64,000 nucleotides of DNA from Theropithecus gelada (lineage: Eukaryota; Chordata; Mammalia; Primates; Cercopithecidae): positions 64,638,307 through 64,702,306 of the forward strand of contig NC_037670.1 of assembly GCF_003255815.1 (NCBI RefSeq). The letters run 5' to 3'. The translations under genes were made by a program, and so were the position numbers. Shown here one piece after another: positions 49,435 to 61,683 of the stretch. Below the pieces are notes generated by a model. It was not told the DNA's origin, searched no databases, and saw only the letters and a program-made list of their open reading frames with translations. Each line of letters opens with the position of its first letter. The first letter of the stretch is position 1.

Positions 49435-49732
49435 TTCCCAAAAGAGAAGCAAAGAGTAGAATGGTTGTTGCCAGGAGCTTGTGGGGCGGGGAGCCGGGAG
49501 GGAGGAGAAGGAGGGAGATGTTAGTTAAAGGATACAAAGTTTCAACAACACAAGATGAACAAATTCTAGAGATCCATTGTACAGCATGGTGACTACCGTT
49601 AGTAATAATGCATTATACATCAGAAAATTGCTGAGATTAGATCTTAAGTGCTCTCAACAACAAAAGGTAAGTATGTGAGGTGATGCACATGTAAATTAGC
49701 TTGATTTAATCATTCCACAATGTATAGGTACA
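49435..49732 (+). mobile_element. L1MA-type 3' UTR, left part
   Basis: Old L1 3' UTR (GAATGGTTGTTGCCAGGAGC through TAATCATTCCACAATGTATA), interrupted by a DNA transposon and resuming at 50673. Confidence 0.75.
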
Positions 49733-49917
49733 TTTTTCCCTTGGTATCTGTGGGGCATTGGTTCTAAGACCCCTGAAGATACCAAAATCCCTAAGTAAAA
49801 TGGCGTAGTATTTGCACATAACCTAAGTATATCCTCCCATATACTTTAAATCATCTCTAGATTACATATAATACCTATTAATAATATAATGTACTTACCA
49901 TTTAAATAGTTGTTATA

Positions 49918-50201
49918 TTGGGAGGCCGAGGCAGTGGATCACCCGAGGTCAGGAGTTAGAGACTAGCCTGGCCAACATGGGGAAACCCCGTCTCTACTAA
50001 CAAATATAAAAATTAGCCAGTTGTGGTGGTACGTGCCTGTAACCCCAGCTACTTGGGAGGCTGAGGCAGGAGAATTGCTTGAACCCGGGAGGCAGAGGTT
50101 GCAGTGAGCCAAGATTGTGCCATTGCACTCCAGCCTGGGAGACAGAGCAAGACTCTATCTCAAAAAAAAACAAAAAACAAAAAAACAAAACAAAACAAAC
50201 C
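49918..50201 (+). mobile_element. 5'-truncated Alu
   Basis: Starts at TTGGGAGGCCGAGG, missing roughly the first 40 bases. Ends in an A-rich tail with C interruptions. Flanked by GTTGTTATA at 49909-49917 and 50202-50210. Confidence 0.9.
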
Positions 50202-50292
50202 GTTGTTATACTCTATTATTTTTATTTGTTTTTTGTTTTGTTTTGTTTTGTTTGCTGTATTATTATTTCTTATTGGTTTTCTTTCCCTGAAT

Positions 50293-50595
50293 TTTTTTTT
50301 TCTTTTTTTTGAGACAGAGTCTCACTCTGTCACCCAGGCTGGAGTGCAGTGGCACAGTCTCAGCTCACTGCAACCTCCACCTCCTGGGTTCAAGTGATTC
50401 TCATGCCTCAGCCTTCTGAGTAGCTGGGACTACAGGCATGCACCACCACACCTGGTTAATTTTTTTTGTATTCTTAGTAGAGACAGGGTTTTGCCATGTT
50501 GGTCAGGTTGGTCTTGAACTCCTGACCTCAGGTGATCCACTTCCCTTGGCCGCCCAAAGTGCTGGTATTACAGACATGAGCCACCATGCTAGGCC
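50293..50595 (-). mobile_element. AluS-type element
   Basis: Full-length Alu in reverse orientation, flanked by TTTCCCTGAAT at 50282-50292 and 50596-50606. Confidence 0.93.
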
Positions 50596-50672
50596 TTTCC
50601 CTGAATATTTTTGATCTGAGGTTGTTTGAACCCATAGATGCAGAATCCATGTATATAAGGAGTCAACGGTGT

Positions 50673-50745
50673 ATCAAAACATCACTCTGTACACCACAAA
50701 TACACAATTTTCATTTGTCAATTATACTTTAATGAAGCTGGGAAA
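50673..50745 (+). mobile_element. L1MA-type 3' UTR, right part
   Basis: Continues the preceding element with ATCAAAACATCACTCTGTAC and the closing TTTGTCAATTATACTTTAAT. Confidence 0.7.
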
Positions 50746-50874
50746 ATAAATAAAAAATCTTTCAAAGAATTTCAATTAGGTTTGCAGGGATTTGACCCTT
50801 GATAACTTTTTAGTGGCTGTTAAGGAACTCCAAGACATATCCAAAGCCTTAGAGAGCTATATATAGATATAGAC

Positions 50875-51237
50875 ATTTTTTTTTTTTTTTGAGATGGAGC
50901 CTCGCTCTGTCGCCCAGGCTGGAGTGCAGTGGCACAATCTTGACTCACTGCAACCTTTGCCTCCCGGGTTCAAGTAATTCTCCTGCCTCAGCCTCCCAAG
51001 CAGCTGGGACTACAGGTGTGTGTCACCATGCCCAGCTAATTTGTGTATTTTTAGTAGAGGTGGGGTTTCATCATATTGGCCAGGATGGTCTCGAACTCCT
51101 GACCTCGGGTGATCCACCGCCTCGGACTCCCAATATAACAACTATTTAAATGGTATGTACATTATATTATTAATAGGTATTATATGTAAGCCTCCCAAAA
51201 TGCTGGAATTATAGGCATTAGCCACCACGCCCTGCCT
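50875..51237 (-). mobile_element. Alu interrupted by an inverted copy of upstream sequence
   Basis: A reverse-orientation Alu from poly-T to GCCACCACGCCCTGCC. Close to its 5' end it is broken by about 55 foreign bases (51134-51188) matching, in inverted form, the DNA next to the truncated Alu at 49918. Confidence 0.9.
51121..51189 (-). repeat. 69-bp inverted duplicate of 49862-49930
   Basis: The reverse complement of 49862-49930 matches 51121-51189 at 67 of 69 positions by my reading. The differences are GGCC/GGAC near the Alu junction and TAAG/TATG in the middle. It spans the junction between the transposon and the truncated Alu. Confidence 0.88.
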
Positions 51238-51334
51238 CAAAGAGCAATATTACTGTTTTCCCCAAGACACAGCTTGACTGTTTCTCTCTCTGATTCAGAT
51301 GATATGTTCCTCCAAAAGCTGCGCTTCCCACATT

Positions 51335-51575
51335 CACCCCTTGTCTATTTTAATAATAATAACGATAACCTGTCATTGATTGAGCACCCACATGGCAGAT
51401 ACAGAGCTGTGCACTTTCACATACAACTGTGCACTCTCACATCCTATGAGGTGGTACAATTGTCTCTATTTGCAAACGAGAACACTGAAGCTCAGAAGCA
51501 TTTGATCATTTCTGCAGGGTCACATGGGATTTGTAGAGCAAGTACATACCCCAGGACAGAAATTTAGTTGAGATG
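51335..51575 (+). mobile_element. MIR SINE remnant
   Basis: CCTATGAGGTGGTACAATTG and AACACTGAAGCTCAGAAG followed by GGGTCACATG match the MIR core and tail. Confidence 0.7.
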
Positions 51576-53082
51576 TGCCAGTTTTCACTGGTATTTTTTG
51601 CTTCCTCATTTATTTTTCCATGGGAGACACAGAAATACTGGTACCAGGGCTGATCAAGAGCCCTCACTGTATATAACTAAGCAAGAAACACACACAACAT
51701 TCCAGGTAGACTGAGCCCCCAGTGCACTGGCATTCTGACAGAAGAGCTCTTTCTTCTCAGCAGGAAGTGTTTGTTTCTGCACAGCCCTTAGATCTGTCTC
51801 ACAGAGTTGTATGATTACCTAGAGGTTTGGGCCGCTTCAGAAATGGCTATACATTTTGATTCTTGAAAACACATTTTTCTTCCAATACCGCCTATCTAAT
51901 CACTTACATGCTATTGATTTTTGCACTTCAATCAGTGCAGGGACGATTTCAAAAAAGTCCTCCAAAGCCAAAAAAAAAATACATTGCTAACTAGTGAAGG
52001 GCAGTGAGAAAATATTTGGTTTGTAACAACAGAAACTGAAGAAAACTGTCTGTTTCTGAGACTTTCATTGTATCTATTTTTCTGTCTAAAATAACCTTTG
52101 TGCTCATTACAAAAATGTTCTGTCAGCTAAAGCTTTGAGACTCCAGCTCTAATTTTTAAACTAAACAAGAGTAGTGGGCTTGTGGTATTTAATTTGCACC
52201 GCAATTCACAGGTGCAGAAACAATGTAATCTATTTTTCTATCTCCCATTGATTTTCTGCATCAGTCCCCAGCCAGGGTAGCGCACAAATTGTTTGATCCA
52301 GTTTAAATCGTTTCATCTCAAAATTTAATCAGTCTTTTGAAGTGGTGGTCAGTTTCCCATTTCCGCCCTTTCTGTATCTTTCCCCAAGGGGCACTCAGGT
52401 AAATGGAGTCAGGAGTCTTGGTGATCTCGTGGCAATGGAGAAGGGTTCAAATCTTTGGGTATCATGTGGTCAGCGTCCTCTGGTGTCTGGGTGCCCACCA
52501 AGACCACATGGCACTGTCCCCCTCCCCATCTTGGCATTTGTAGCTTGGACTCCAAAGGGGTCAGACCAGAGCAGAGTGCTTCCGGGCTGTCTAGGCCTCA
52601 CAGCAGGTCCTGCTGACTGCAGATGGCTGAATCTCTGCCCTGGCCTCCAGCCAGCTAGCTCCAAGGAGTTCCCTACTTTCCTGGCAGCATCCCTAGCAAG
52701 CCCTGTCTTTCAGTGTCAAAGTTCATGGGCGTGAAAAGGTAGGGAATACCAGCCCTCGGTGCCTCACTGGGTCCTGGAGTTCTGCTCAGCCTCGTGAACT
52801 CTGATGTGGCTGCGCCATGATTGAGGAGCCAGCATCACAGATGTGGCCTGTACTTCTTTAGTGCAATTGCCCAGGCCAGGCCAAAGCCCAGAGTGGAACA
52901 AAAAGTCCCATCTGCTTGCTCAATTTTCCCACTTCTATCTCTGTCTTCTCCTTCCATAATTCCACCAAAATTGTGGGACAGAAAGAAACAGATTGTTCTT
53001 CTATACTCCCTTTAGTTATTTTTCTCCTTTCTGACTCCAGCCTATGGTTAAGCTTTAAGTGACAGACTGGAGTGTCTTTTCT

Positions 53083-53383
53083 TTTTTTTTTTTTTTTTTT
53101 TTGAGACTGAGTCTGGCTCTGTCGCCCAGGCTGGAGTGCGGTGGCCGGATCTCAGCTCACTGCAAGCTCCGCCTCCCGGGTTCACGCCATTCTCCTGCCT
53201 CAGCCTCCCGAGTAGCTGGGACCACAGGCGCCCGCCACTTCGCCCGGCTAGTTTTTGTATTTTTTAGTAGAGACGGGGTTTCACCGTGTTAGCCAGGATG
53301 GTCTTGATCTCCTGACCTCGTGATCCGCCCGTCTCGGCCTCCCAAAGTGCTGGGATTACAGGCTTGAGCCACCGCGCCCGGCC
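53083..53383 (-). mobile_element. Young AluY, Old World monkey type
   Basis: Near-perfect Alu body with CpGs largely preserved, in reverse orientation. It carries the GGCCGGATCTCAGCTCACTG and CCACTTCGCCCGGCTAG variants I associate with cercopithecid AluYR subfamilies. Perfect 15-bp duplications TGGAGTGTCTTTTCT at 53068-53082 and 53384-53398. It lies about 0.9 kb on the downstream side of the Walker B exon. Confidence 0.95.
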
Positions 53384-54274
53384 TGGAGTGTCTTTTCTAC
53401 TCCAAAGGTAGAATTTGATGGTCCAAGACATCTGGGCTCAGCCCTCTATATGCTAAGAAAAAGGAGAGCTCTTTCTTGTTATTTTTCCTTTATTTCTTCA
53501 TTTGCAAATCCTAGTTCACCTCCAGGGAAATGGAGACCTTAGGTCAAGTCAGAAGAAAATTTTATACTCAAAAGGCGAAAGAAAAAGCAAAGTAACATTT
53601 TATAAGAATCTGTATTAATCCTGCCACTGATGCTTCTACACTTGTTTACCAGCACCAAGATGTGTTTCACTGTTGCAATGTTTCTCTCCAAAAGGGAGAA
53701 TTCTCATCGAAAATACATAGAGCAATGCTTCCGAGCTGTCAGGATTGCAGAAAGAATCAGAAGTTGGAAATTAGTAACTTCCCATCAAATGTCCTAAATT
53801 GGAAAGAAACAATAATAGATGTGAGAAATATGGACCAGAGGCTCAACGGCCACCCTCAGTTCAGGAAATTTTCTCTGTAGTTAGTTACAAGTAAATCAAC
53901 TGCCATCTCTCTGAGCCTTCATTTCTTCATCTGAGACAAGGGATGTTTGTCCTATGATCTGGGATGCCTCTTCTAAGAAACTAAGCTCCCAGAAGAAGAC
54001 AATTTTCCTTGAAATCACGTGCGATAATATATAATGTACATAAATGTCATTGCTGTTATTGAGTTAAAAGGTCAAACACAAAGTAAGCAATTCTAAGCAC
54101 TATAGAGATGTTATCTAATGAATATATCCCTATAAGTGATTTAAAAACTATGCTTTTCTGAAAAGGATGATGTAGCCTCATTGGGACACAACTAGGTTCT
54201 TCCGTATAATAGCGATGTATTTCCTGCAATACAACATTGTGGGAAGAGAAGGCAGAATAAGGCCCAGTGCCTAC

Positions 54275-54471
54275 CTTCTCGGTACTTGAGCAGAATGTCC
54301 CACAGGCTATGCCGGGAGCAAGGGTCCACCCCACTGGTGGGCTCGTCCAGAACCACGGTCCTCGACCTGCCCAGGAAAGCAATGCCAATGGACAGCTTCC
54401 TCTTCAGGCCTCCAGACAGCGCTCGAGTCTGTTTGTGCTGATGCTGAGTTAAGTCCACATCCTGAAGAGTT
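54275..54471 (-). CDS. ABCA13: ABCA13 exon: NBD1 signature motif and Walker B
   Basis: This internal coding exon of the very large ABC subfamily A transporter ABCA13 has 197 bp: one base finishing a codon, 65 full codons, and one base starting a glycine. The acceptor reads TTCTAATTTCAG and the donor AAG/GTAGGC. The translation contains the ABC signature ALSGGLKRKLS and then the Walker B segment TVVLDEPTSGVDP with its catalytic glutamate. It is therefore the second half of nucleotide-binding domain 1, which binds and hydrolyses ATP on the cytoplasmic face. The residues before the signature (DVDLTQHQHKQTR) and after Walker B (CSRHSLWDILLKYREG) match ABCA13 as I remember it better than ABCA12. 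The Walker A exon must lie upstream, beyond the right edge. There is no stop, frameshift or damaged splice site. ABCA13 substrates are poorly defined; lipid transport is inferred from the family. Confidence 0.93.
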
Positions 54472-56383
54472 CTGAAATTAGAAGAAAGCATCACTCTTCT
54501 CCCTGAACACCTTAAACCGTTGCTTCTAATTTCACTCCAGAAATAATGACTAACAGTGACTGAAATCATTATAAACCACAAATATATCACAGAGGCGTGG
54601 ATGCTACACACATATGTGAGTCTCACCACAGCAGCATGGACTTTCTCCAGGTTCAGATGGAATCACACCAAGGGACTAACCGTGATGCACACCAGCAATC
54701 TCTGTCCAGAATTGTGCTTGGAAATACTTGCATTGTCTCCTCTCTGGAGAAGCATGTCTCTCATTTCACTCATACCTCCTGCCAGGGAGGGCCCTGCATC
54801 CCTCTACAGGGTATGGAGTATAGTGGAATGGCTGATGCACCAGTGTGGTCAGAAGATGCAAGGCAGGCCCAGCTCTACTGTTCATCAGAGAAGCCCTTCA
54901 TTCCCTGGCCCACTGTCCACTAAATCTGGATCACCCAACCTTCCTGATTAATGCAGATGTTCCAATGAAATGCCATGTGCAAAGTATAAATTATCATTTG
55001 CTATTCATGTAAGAACAAGTCGCCTGTTCTGTTGCAGGGATCTTTTGGTCTTGGGAGTTCCAGATCTCAGACACCCAGTGCAAAGCCTTCCCCATGTGAA
55101 ACTTTACCCCCCTTCTAGGGATCCACTCTCTTTTCTCATAAATAACTTCCCTCACCACTGTGCCCCTGTTAACTCTACAGGAATACTTACTGCCCTCATC
55201 ACCTACTTACCATCTTACTCATTGTTAGAGACCCAGTTTAAACAATGCCTTCCTGAAACCTTCCCTTGACCGCTCAAACCAAAGTGGAGTCTCTCCCCTG
55301 AGCTGCAGGCATGTTTCTACCTTCCTGATAGCCAGCAGCTAAAGTCATTGTGCCATTCTGCAACCAGAGAGAAGGCTAGACAGTCAGAGGAGGATTTGAC
55401 AGGTTCCAGACAGTTGAGCTTCAAGAATAGTTGGGGCCTGGAACATTCCAGAATCCCTAGCAAAGAATTGGGTGAATCCCATTGTCTGCCTGATGACTAA
55501 GTAAGTATTTCATGCAAATACTTCCCATCCTGACCTAGAAAGAGTTCAAGCCCACTTCTTAGGGTTTAGTGTTCACTCTGTGCACTTAATGTTTCATTCA
55601 AATCTTATAGTACATTTTCTGCTGGTTAAATCTCAACTTAAATTTATACTAGTAATTTATGCTCCTGTTTTTCAGGTGTTCCCAATGTGGACAACACCCT
55701 ATTGAAAAGAGGAAGACAAATGTTTTCATTTCACCAGGTAACTGTCTAGCCCTGCAATCTCCCAACACATTCTCAGCTGCGAGATTCCAATCTAGTAGAG
55801 GAAGTCCATCTATTAAGCCAAACTTAGCACATTAACCAGAGATCAGTCAGCAGAGAAGACAAATAGACAAGAAAAAAAGTCAGTAAGATGTCAGATGTTT
55901 TCAAATGTGCATGTTCTGGTTACCTTTCTATGTTCAACCTCAAACCCCTCCTTCTTCATTTCTTCCATTGGCACTACTTGGGATGTCTATGGTATCCTCT
56001 TGGGTGGCCCCATGCTGCTGCCTCATTGTGCACCCTAACTAAGCTGGAAGCCTACCTCCTCTTCATACACCTGGCATTGAACTTCAGGAATACTTTTGGC
56101 CCCCTGCCACTTTGTCCCCACCTGTGCAGTCCTTCACAGAACCTCCACTACACAGGTGTCAAACAAGATGTAAGCAAAAGGAACCAACCATGCTTCTACA
56201 ATCAAATTTACACAAAGAAGCTGGGGCCTGCTCTCTACTATATCTTATGCAACTGGTTAACATTAAACTGACCAATCTGCTTCACTCTGTATTTTTACTT
56301 CTGTTTTTAGTGGAGGCCTGTTTTTCTGATGCACTTTGAACTTCAATATACAAACACGTTTTATGGACAATTTTGCTCCCTAT

Positions 56384-56408
56384 CGTGTGTGTGTGTGTGT
56401 GTGTGTGT
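56384..56408 (+). repeat. (GT)n microsatellite
   Basis: About 12 uninterrupted GT units. Confidence 0.95.
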
Positions 56409-56884
56409 TTAAATTCCTGAAACCAAGAGTGGTAGGTGATAATGATAGGGTGGAGGGAGTGAGGATGAGCCTGTTTCATTCGTGTGTGTTTTATAAACTC
56501 TTGCAAGATAGCACAAATGGTCTATAACATCATAGGTGCTGGTTGCATATTGGATATAAGGGTAGGGGTATCAAAGAGCAACAAAGCACAGGTCCTTCTG
56601 TAGGAAATCAGAGTTGTCTAGAGAAATCATGTGTATATATCCAATTAGGACACAATGAGATAAATGTTACAGGTGAAGTATAAGCAACGTGCTATGGGAA
56701 GCTCACAGGAGATGGTGAGTCATTGGTCTTGGAGAGGTCCAACTTAAAGTAGAACTTTCTATCACATCACAATACTGTAGAATCTATAATTCTGAAGAAT
56801 ATCATTCATTCATTTCATAAACGCTTTCCCACAGAGGAAATCCCAGTCACTTTGTTTTATTTTTTAAATGTTAGCTCCAAGCCT

Positions 56885-57010
56885 GGATAATCATATTTAA
56901 CATTTATTAGACATGTATCATACAGTAGGTACTATTCTAAGTGCTTTGTGTGTATAAATTATTATAATCCACATAACCTCCAAATGAGGGTCTTCTCATC
57001 ATTAGTACCA
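56885..57010 (+). mobile_element. MIR-like remnant
   Basis: AACATTTATTAGACATGTAT, GTAGGTACTATTCTAAGTGC and ATAATCCACATAACCTC fit a decayed MIR. Confidence 0.55.
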
Positions 57011-57794
57011 CACTATATTTGGAAAACCCAAGAGTGAGATAGTATATGTTGTCAAAAGCTTTCTAAGTGGAAGAGTTGCATTCAACCACTAGCACTCTGA
57101 AGCCAGAATACACGCTGGCATCCACTGGGTCCCTGTGACACGCATCATATGCACCTGTTAAGTGTCTCACTCCCCACATGGACTGGAGCTTTCCCAAGAA
57201 CAAGCCCCTTTGTCTTGTATGTCTGTTTTCCCAGAACCAGGCTTGGAGGCTGAAGATAATTAGCACTCATGGCATTTTAATCAGTGAATTTAATACCCAC
57301 TAAGGTCAACGGAAGTAAAAGTCCTTGACTTATTTTGCACAGAACGACACATTCCTAGGACTCTAAGCCACTGAGGCATAGATGTCCGCAAAACAATGTT
57401 CGAACACCCATCATTGCGGCAGGGAGAGAACCCCATTGCAAAGCCCAGTTATTTCCACTCTGCTGGTTTCTGGGCATTGCTCAGATGCTTACAGCAGACT
57501 TAAAAATTAAAGAAGACAGCAATTTGTAAACACTGGCCAGAAGTTTTTAATCTGTTGAATTTTTTTTAAATTTTAAAGTTATTTAGAGGCTAGGGTTTTT
57601 CTAGTAGTTATTGATCTTATACATACCAAAAAGAAGCAAATAAGTTTTGCAAAGTTACATTTCCAAATTCCTTCTCAAAAGGACAGGATAATCCTCTAAT
57701 TGAGAACATTGCTAGGCAGCAGGGAAAGGAGGAAAAGATATTTTCTCCTATTAAGACCCAATCGCGCACCAGAGAATGTATTTCAGATGCTGCT

Positions 57795-57960
57795 CTTTAA
57801 TCATCCATTCATTTATTCAAGGAATGTTTACTGAACCCCTACAATGCCTGGCACCTGCCACCTGCTAGGGCTAGAGAAATAAATCAAATCTTATCCTTGA
57901 TTCAAGAAATTCAAGGTCTAGTGGAAAAGATAGGCAAGAAATTATAATAAGAGTAGAAGT
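57795..57960 (-). mobile_element. L2-like remnant
   Basis: CCATTCATTTATTCAAGGAA, CTACAATGCCTGGCACCTGC and AATTCAAGGTCTAGTGGAAA resemble L2. Confidence 0.5.
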
Positions 57961-60900
57961 AAGTAGGGTAATGATAAAGTCCCAGGTGCTGTAGGGATTC
58001 CCTCTGACTCCAGAGAAAGTGGCATATGAAATTAGTCAGATGGGTAGTGAGAGTAAGGGAAGTGGGGATGCTTGAACAGTATGTTCCAGAATAAAAAAAG
58101 AGGAAAGCACTTGCCAGGACTTGGGGGAGAAAGACTAGCATATGCAAGGAACAAAGAAATTCTGTCCTTGAAGTACAGGGAAAACCATACAACGACCTCA
58201 GATAAGACAGGAGAGAGAGGCTTGAGCCAGGACACATACCCATCATAAATCCTGTTCTATAACTGCTATTTCTTTCCTTCACTTGGTCTCCATGTGGGGC
58301 AGTTGACTCCTTTTGTCTCACCGTGACCTTCCCCACCTCTGCTAAAGCCCGCAGCCTTGAATCTCAGGTCATCTGAGCATATCATCCACCATTGGGTGGT
58401 GGTGTCACTGCTGTTGTCATCTACCCATCCCTGAATCTGCTCTTGTGCACTGTCTCTTTCTTCAGCTCTACTCTTATCATTATTCTTAGAGATTTTATTA
58501 GTATTTGATGTAGCATCTCCTCCCTTCACTCCACCAATCCCATTTACTCACAACCAAGTAACATCCTAGACCTTGTAATTGCTAACAAACACAGCTTCTC
58601 CAAGCTCTCAATTTCATGCCTCCTCTTCTGACTAGTTAACTTTATAATCACTTCTGTGCATGCACTCTTTACCTTGAAAAACAATGAAGCTAATGGAAGC
58701 ACTCACAGACTCAGCCCTTGGTCCTTCTATTGGAAGTGAGCCTGCTGTGCTCTCAGGAGAGACAACCCCTTGTCTCTTGTTTAAATCCCTTTCCCTGTCC
58801 CATATAGAATAGTGTTCCAGCAAGCCACCTGCTCTGTAGCTCAATCCAATTATTCATTCTCTACTGGGGCATTCTCATCTGTGTATAGATATGCTGCTGT
58901 GATTCCCATCTTTGAATTCTTTGAATGGAAGAGGAGCACTTTTTCTCTTGACCTCACTTTTCCTTTTTGACACTATCATATTTCTTTGTTTTTTCTGCAG
59001 CAAAACTCCTAAGATGTGCTGCTGCCAATTTCTCTTCTTCCATTCTCTCTTTAATTGACTCTAATAAGACCTTCATTCCCTTCACACTACTAAAATCACC
59101 TTCTGGAGGTCACTAGAGCCCTCCACATACTAAATCCAAAGGCCATTTTTTTAAGTCTTCATTTTACTTGACCTTCAACAGTATTTAAGGTCTGATCACA
59201 CCCTCACCATTAGTGGACTTGGTTCATGTCTTTGTCTTCTGCCTTTGCTACTGGTTTCTCTTTCTTGCCTGCTTGGCTGGTTTCTCCCCATCTCTCCATA
59301 CACTCCATGTTGGAGTGTCCAGGTATCAATATGCTTTGTCCCCTCTTCTACTCGTCCTTCACTAATGCCCTCTGTGATCTCATTACTATCAAACAAATGT
59401 GCCTGCAACCTGAGTTGCATGGTGAACTCCAGAACTCTAAGTGGTAACGTTAACTACATAACAATATCACACTGACTTTCCTCTCTTGACTATGCTTATC
59501 TTCTCTAGGCCAAATTAAGGGCAAAACAGTAATGATCTGAATCTTGACACATGTTTCCTCTAAAGATTCTAGCAGGGATGCTACCTCCCTTGAACTCGCA
59601 TTTTAATGAAGCTACACATTAAGGAAACCAAGTGGTAATACAGGAGACTAATAGGGAGCATGTTGGATCTAAATCAGATGTTTGCAGTTTTCTCTTTCTC
59701 TAATTGAAGACTACTGTCCTAAAACATGATCTTATTCTGATTTCTTTTGTGCAAATTGGCTTTGTTGCTAGGTAACACGCTGTGCGCTGATAATCATTAA
59801 GGTTGCCTGGCACCCAAGTAAGATGAAGCAAATGTAGCATTGTTAGGTGTTTGATTTAAGCTCCCAATCTCAATCACAACAGAGTTTACTGTGGTCTAGG
59901 GTAGATGCATCTTTTGAAATTACAATAGGTGACCTATGACTTGTTTTAAAACATCAGGTTGGATACAGACAATTTGCTATCTCGTAATATACAGTCTATA
60001 AGATACCTAGCTATTTCTCATTAAGTACCCACTCAAATTCAAGACAGGTTTGAATAGTACAAACCAAATATTTTCCCTGTACTTCCAAGTGTCCACTGTC
60101 ATTAACATTATTACTATTTCCAGCCATTCTCTGAAGACAGCATGAGATGTGAACCAGCCACCTTCCAGTAGAGAATGCCCTCCAGTAGAGATTATGACAA
60201 TAATGTGAATGTTGAGCAGGGGACAAAAGAAAAAAAGATGATTTAAATAAAATGTGCAGTATCATCCATCACTTTAACAATGGACTTCTGTCCCTCAAGG
60301 ACTTTTTCCATCAATTCAGGCTTAATTTGCACATAGCCCTCACAGTGTCAGCATCCATCTAGAAGGAGATTTGGCTTTTTCTACACATGCAATTATAGTA
60401 TACATGGTATCTAAACACAGCCACAAATTTCAACTTGAGATCATCTGCAGAAATACTGATCCCATCCAAGTATGGGAAAATAAAACTGTGTAATGCAGTG
60501 GTACATTTCTAGAGAACCAGTTTGTCACTTTCCAACGCTGCTCTCCACTAAAAGATTTTCAGGGGTAACATGAGCGTGATTTTCCCCAATGCCCTCCTTT
60601 AAGACCCTAGCCCCTAGGTAATATGTGCCTCTGCCATATTCTGGGTTTGTGATCTTGTTTTGTTTCATATCTCCAACAGAATGTCCATAATACTGCCTCA
60701 CTTGGCCCCTCTAGGATCCAGTGTGTGCAATCTGACCTTACTCAGGTGAGATTCCTTCAAGAGAAATGCTCCAGAGGCAGGTTCCACAATGCACCAGGGA
60801 TCCTTCATCCACACGTTCCCCACTGTGGGTTGCTAGTGACCCACCTGCCCTGCCTGCCAGGTTCTGAGAGTGCATTTTAAAGCTAATGCATTCACTAGCC

Positions 60901-61683
60901 CCGGGGAGAGCACCTGTTAACCAATCACCTTCACTTCTCAGACTCCTGGAATCCCCAATGGGTGTCCATACTCCCATTAGGGCATCAACACTAGAAATGT
61001 GCTAGAGAATCTGTCCTCTCTCTGCCCGGTCGGTCTTGTCTTCCCAGAGGCCATGCCCACATGCTACAGCATAGTGGCCAGCTTGAAGGAAAGGCAGCAG
61101 AAGGCACTCTGCACCTGAGAGTCCTGGGTCAGATCCTGGCTTCCCTCTACGAGCTGCCGGGCACCATCTCCCGGAGCCTCTGCCCTTCCTGTATCCCAGG
61201 GAAAAGACACTTGAATGAGACCACTCATGTAAGTTCCTGGCACATATCCACCATAGTGGCTGGCACAAGAAAAGGTATTAAACAAACGAAAGTCCTCATT
61301 TATAAAACATAGGTAGCCATTGCAGAGGTGAGACTGGAAGCAGAAGGCCCCTCTGGCCATCTGAGAGAGCCCACAGGGTGCTTCTTTCCTGCCCTGGCCC
61401 ACGTGGCCCGCACAACATCCCAAGGACGCGGTGAGAAGGGATCTGGTCCTTGAAGGATCTCAGGATTTGGGCACAGCAAGGAAACTGAGGTAGCAGTGGA
61501 GAGGAGGGTAATAAATAAGAAAAACCAGCATGGGCAGGAGCACAGGCTGGCAGTGCCCTGGTGGGAGCCTAGCACCACAGCTGGCCTCAGCATCAGACAC
61601 CTCCAGGCTCTGTAACTCACATCTCTAAGGCAAACTCATCACTTTCCTCTCATCCACTTCTCAAATAGGCTCTCTCTATACAC

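Larger units (their letters stand above)
49733..50672. mobile_element. Tigger-type DNA transposon remnant hosting two Alus
   Basis: The left end (CCTTGGTATCTGTGGGGCAT) and right end (reverse of ATCCATGTATATAAGGAGTC) look like opposite ends of a short mariner/Tigger-class element. The host L1 is interrupted at a TA. Without the two Alus it is about 330 bp. The exact family is uncertain. Confidence 0.6.
47201..54274 (-). other. ABCA13: ABCA13 intron, 7.1 kb
   Basis: Intron between the Walker B exon and the H-loop exon. It is dense in repeats between 47.6 and 51.2 kb and at 53.1-53.4 kb (listed separately). The stretches 47201-47627, 47938-48640, 51600-53067 and 53399-54274 show no coding signal or other structure I can name. 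Short open frames there lack splice context or recognisable products. Confidence 0.8.

Noticed and set aside
29774..54471. ABCA-like matches as a processed or unprocessed pseudogene
   Set aside because: The matches are separated by long introns with correct phases and splice sites and have no stops. A live gene is the simpler reading.
44922..54471. ABCA12 instead of ABCA13
   Set aside because: The exact residues around the signature (TQHQHKQTRALSGG) and H-loop (RTIIFTTHHLDEAEALSDRV .. RLRCCGPPFCLKEAYG) fit ABCA13 as I know it. ABCA12 differs in several of these positions.
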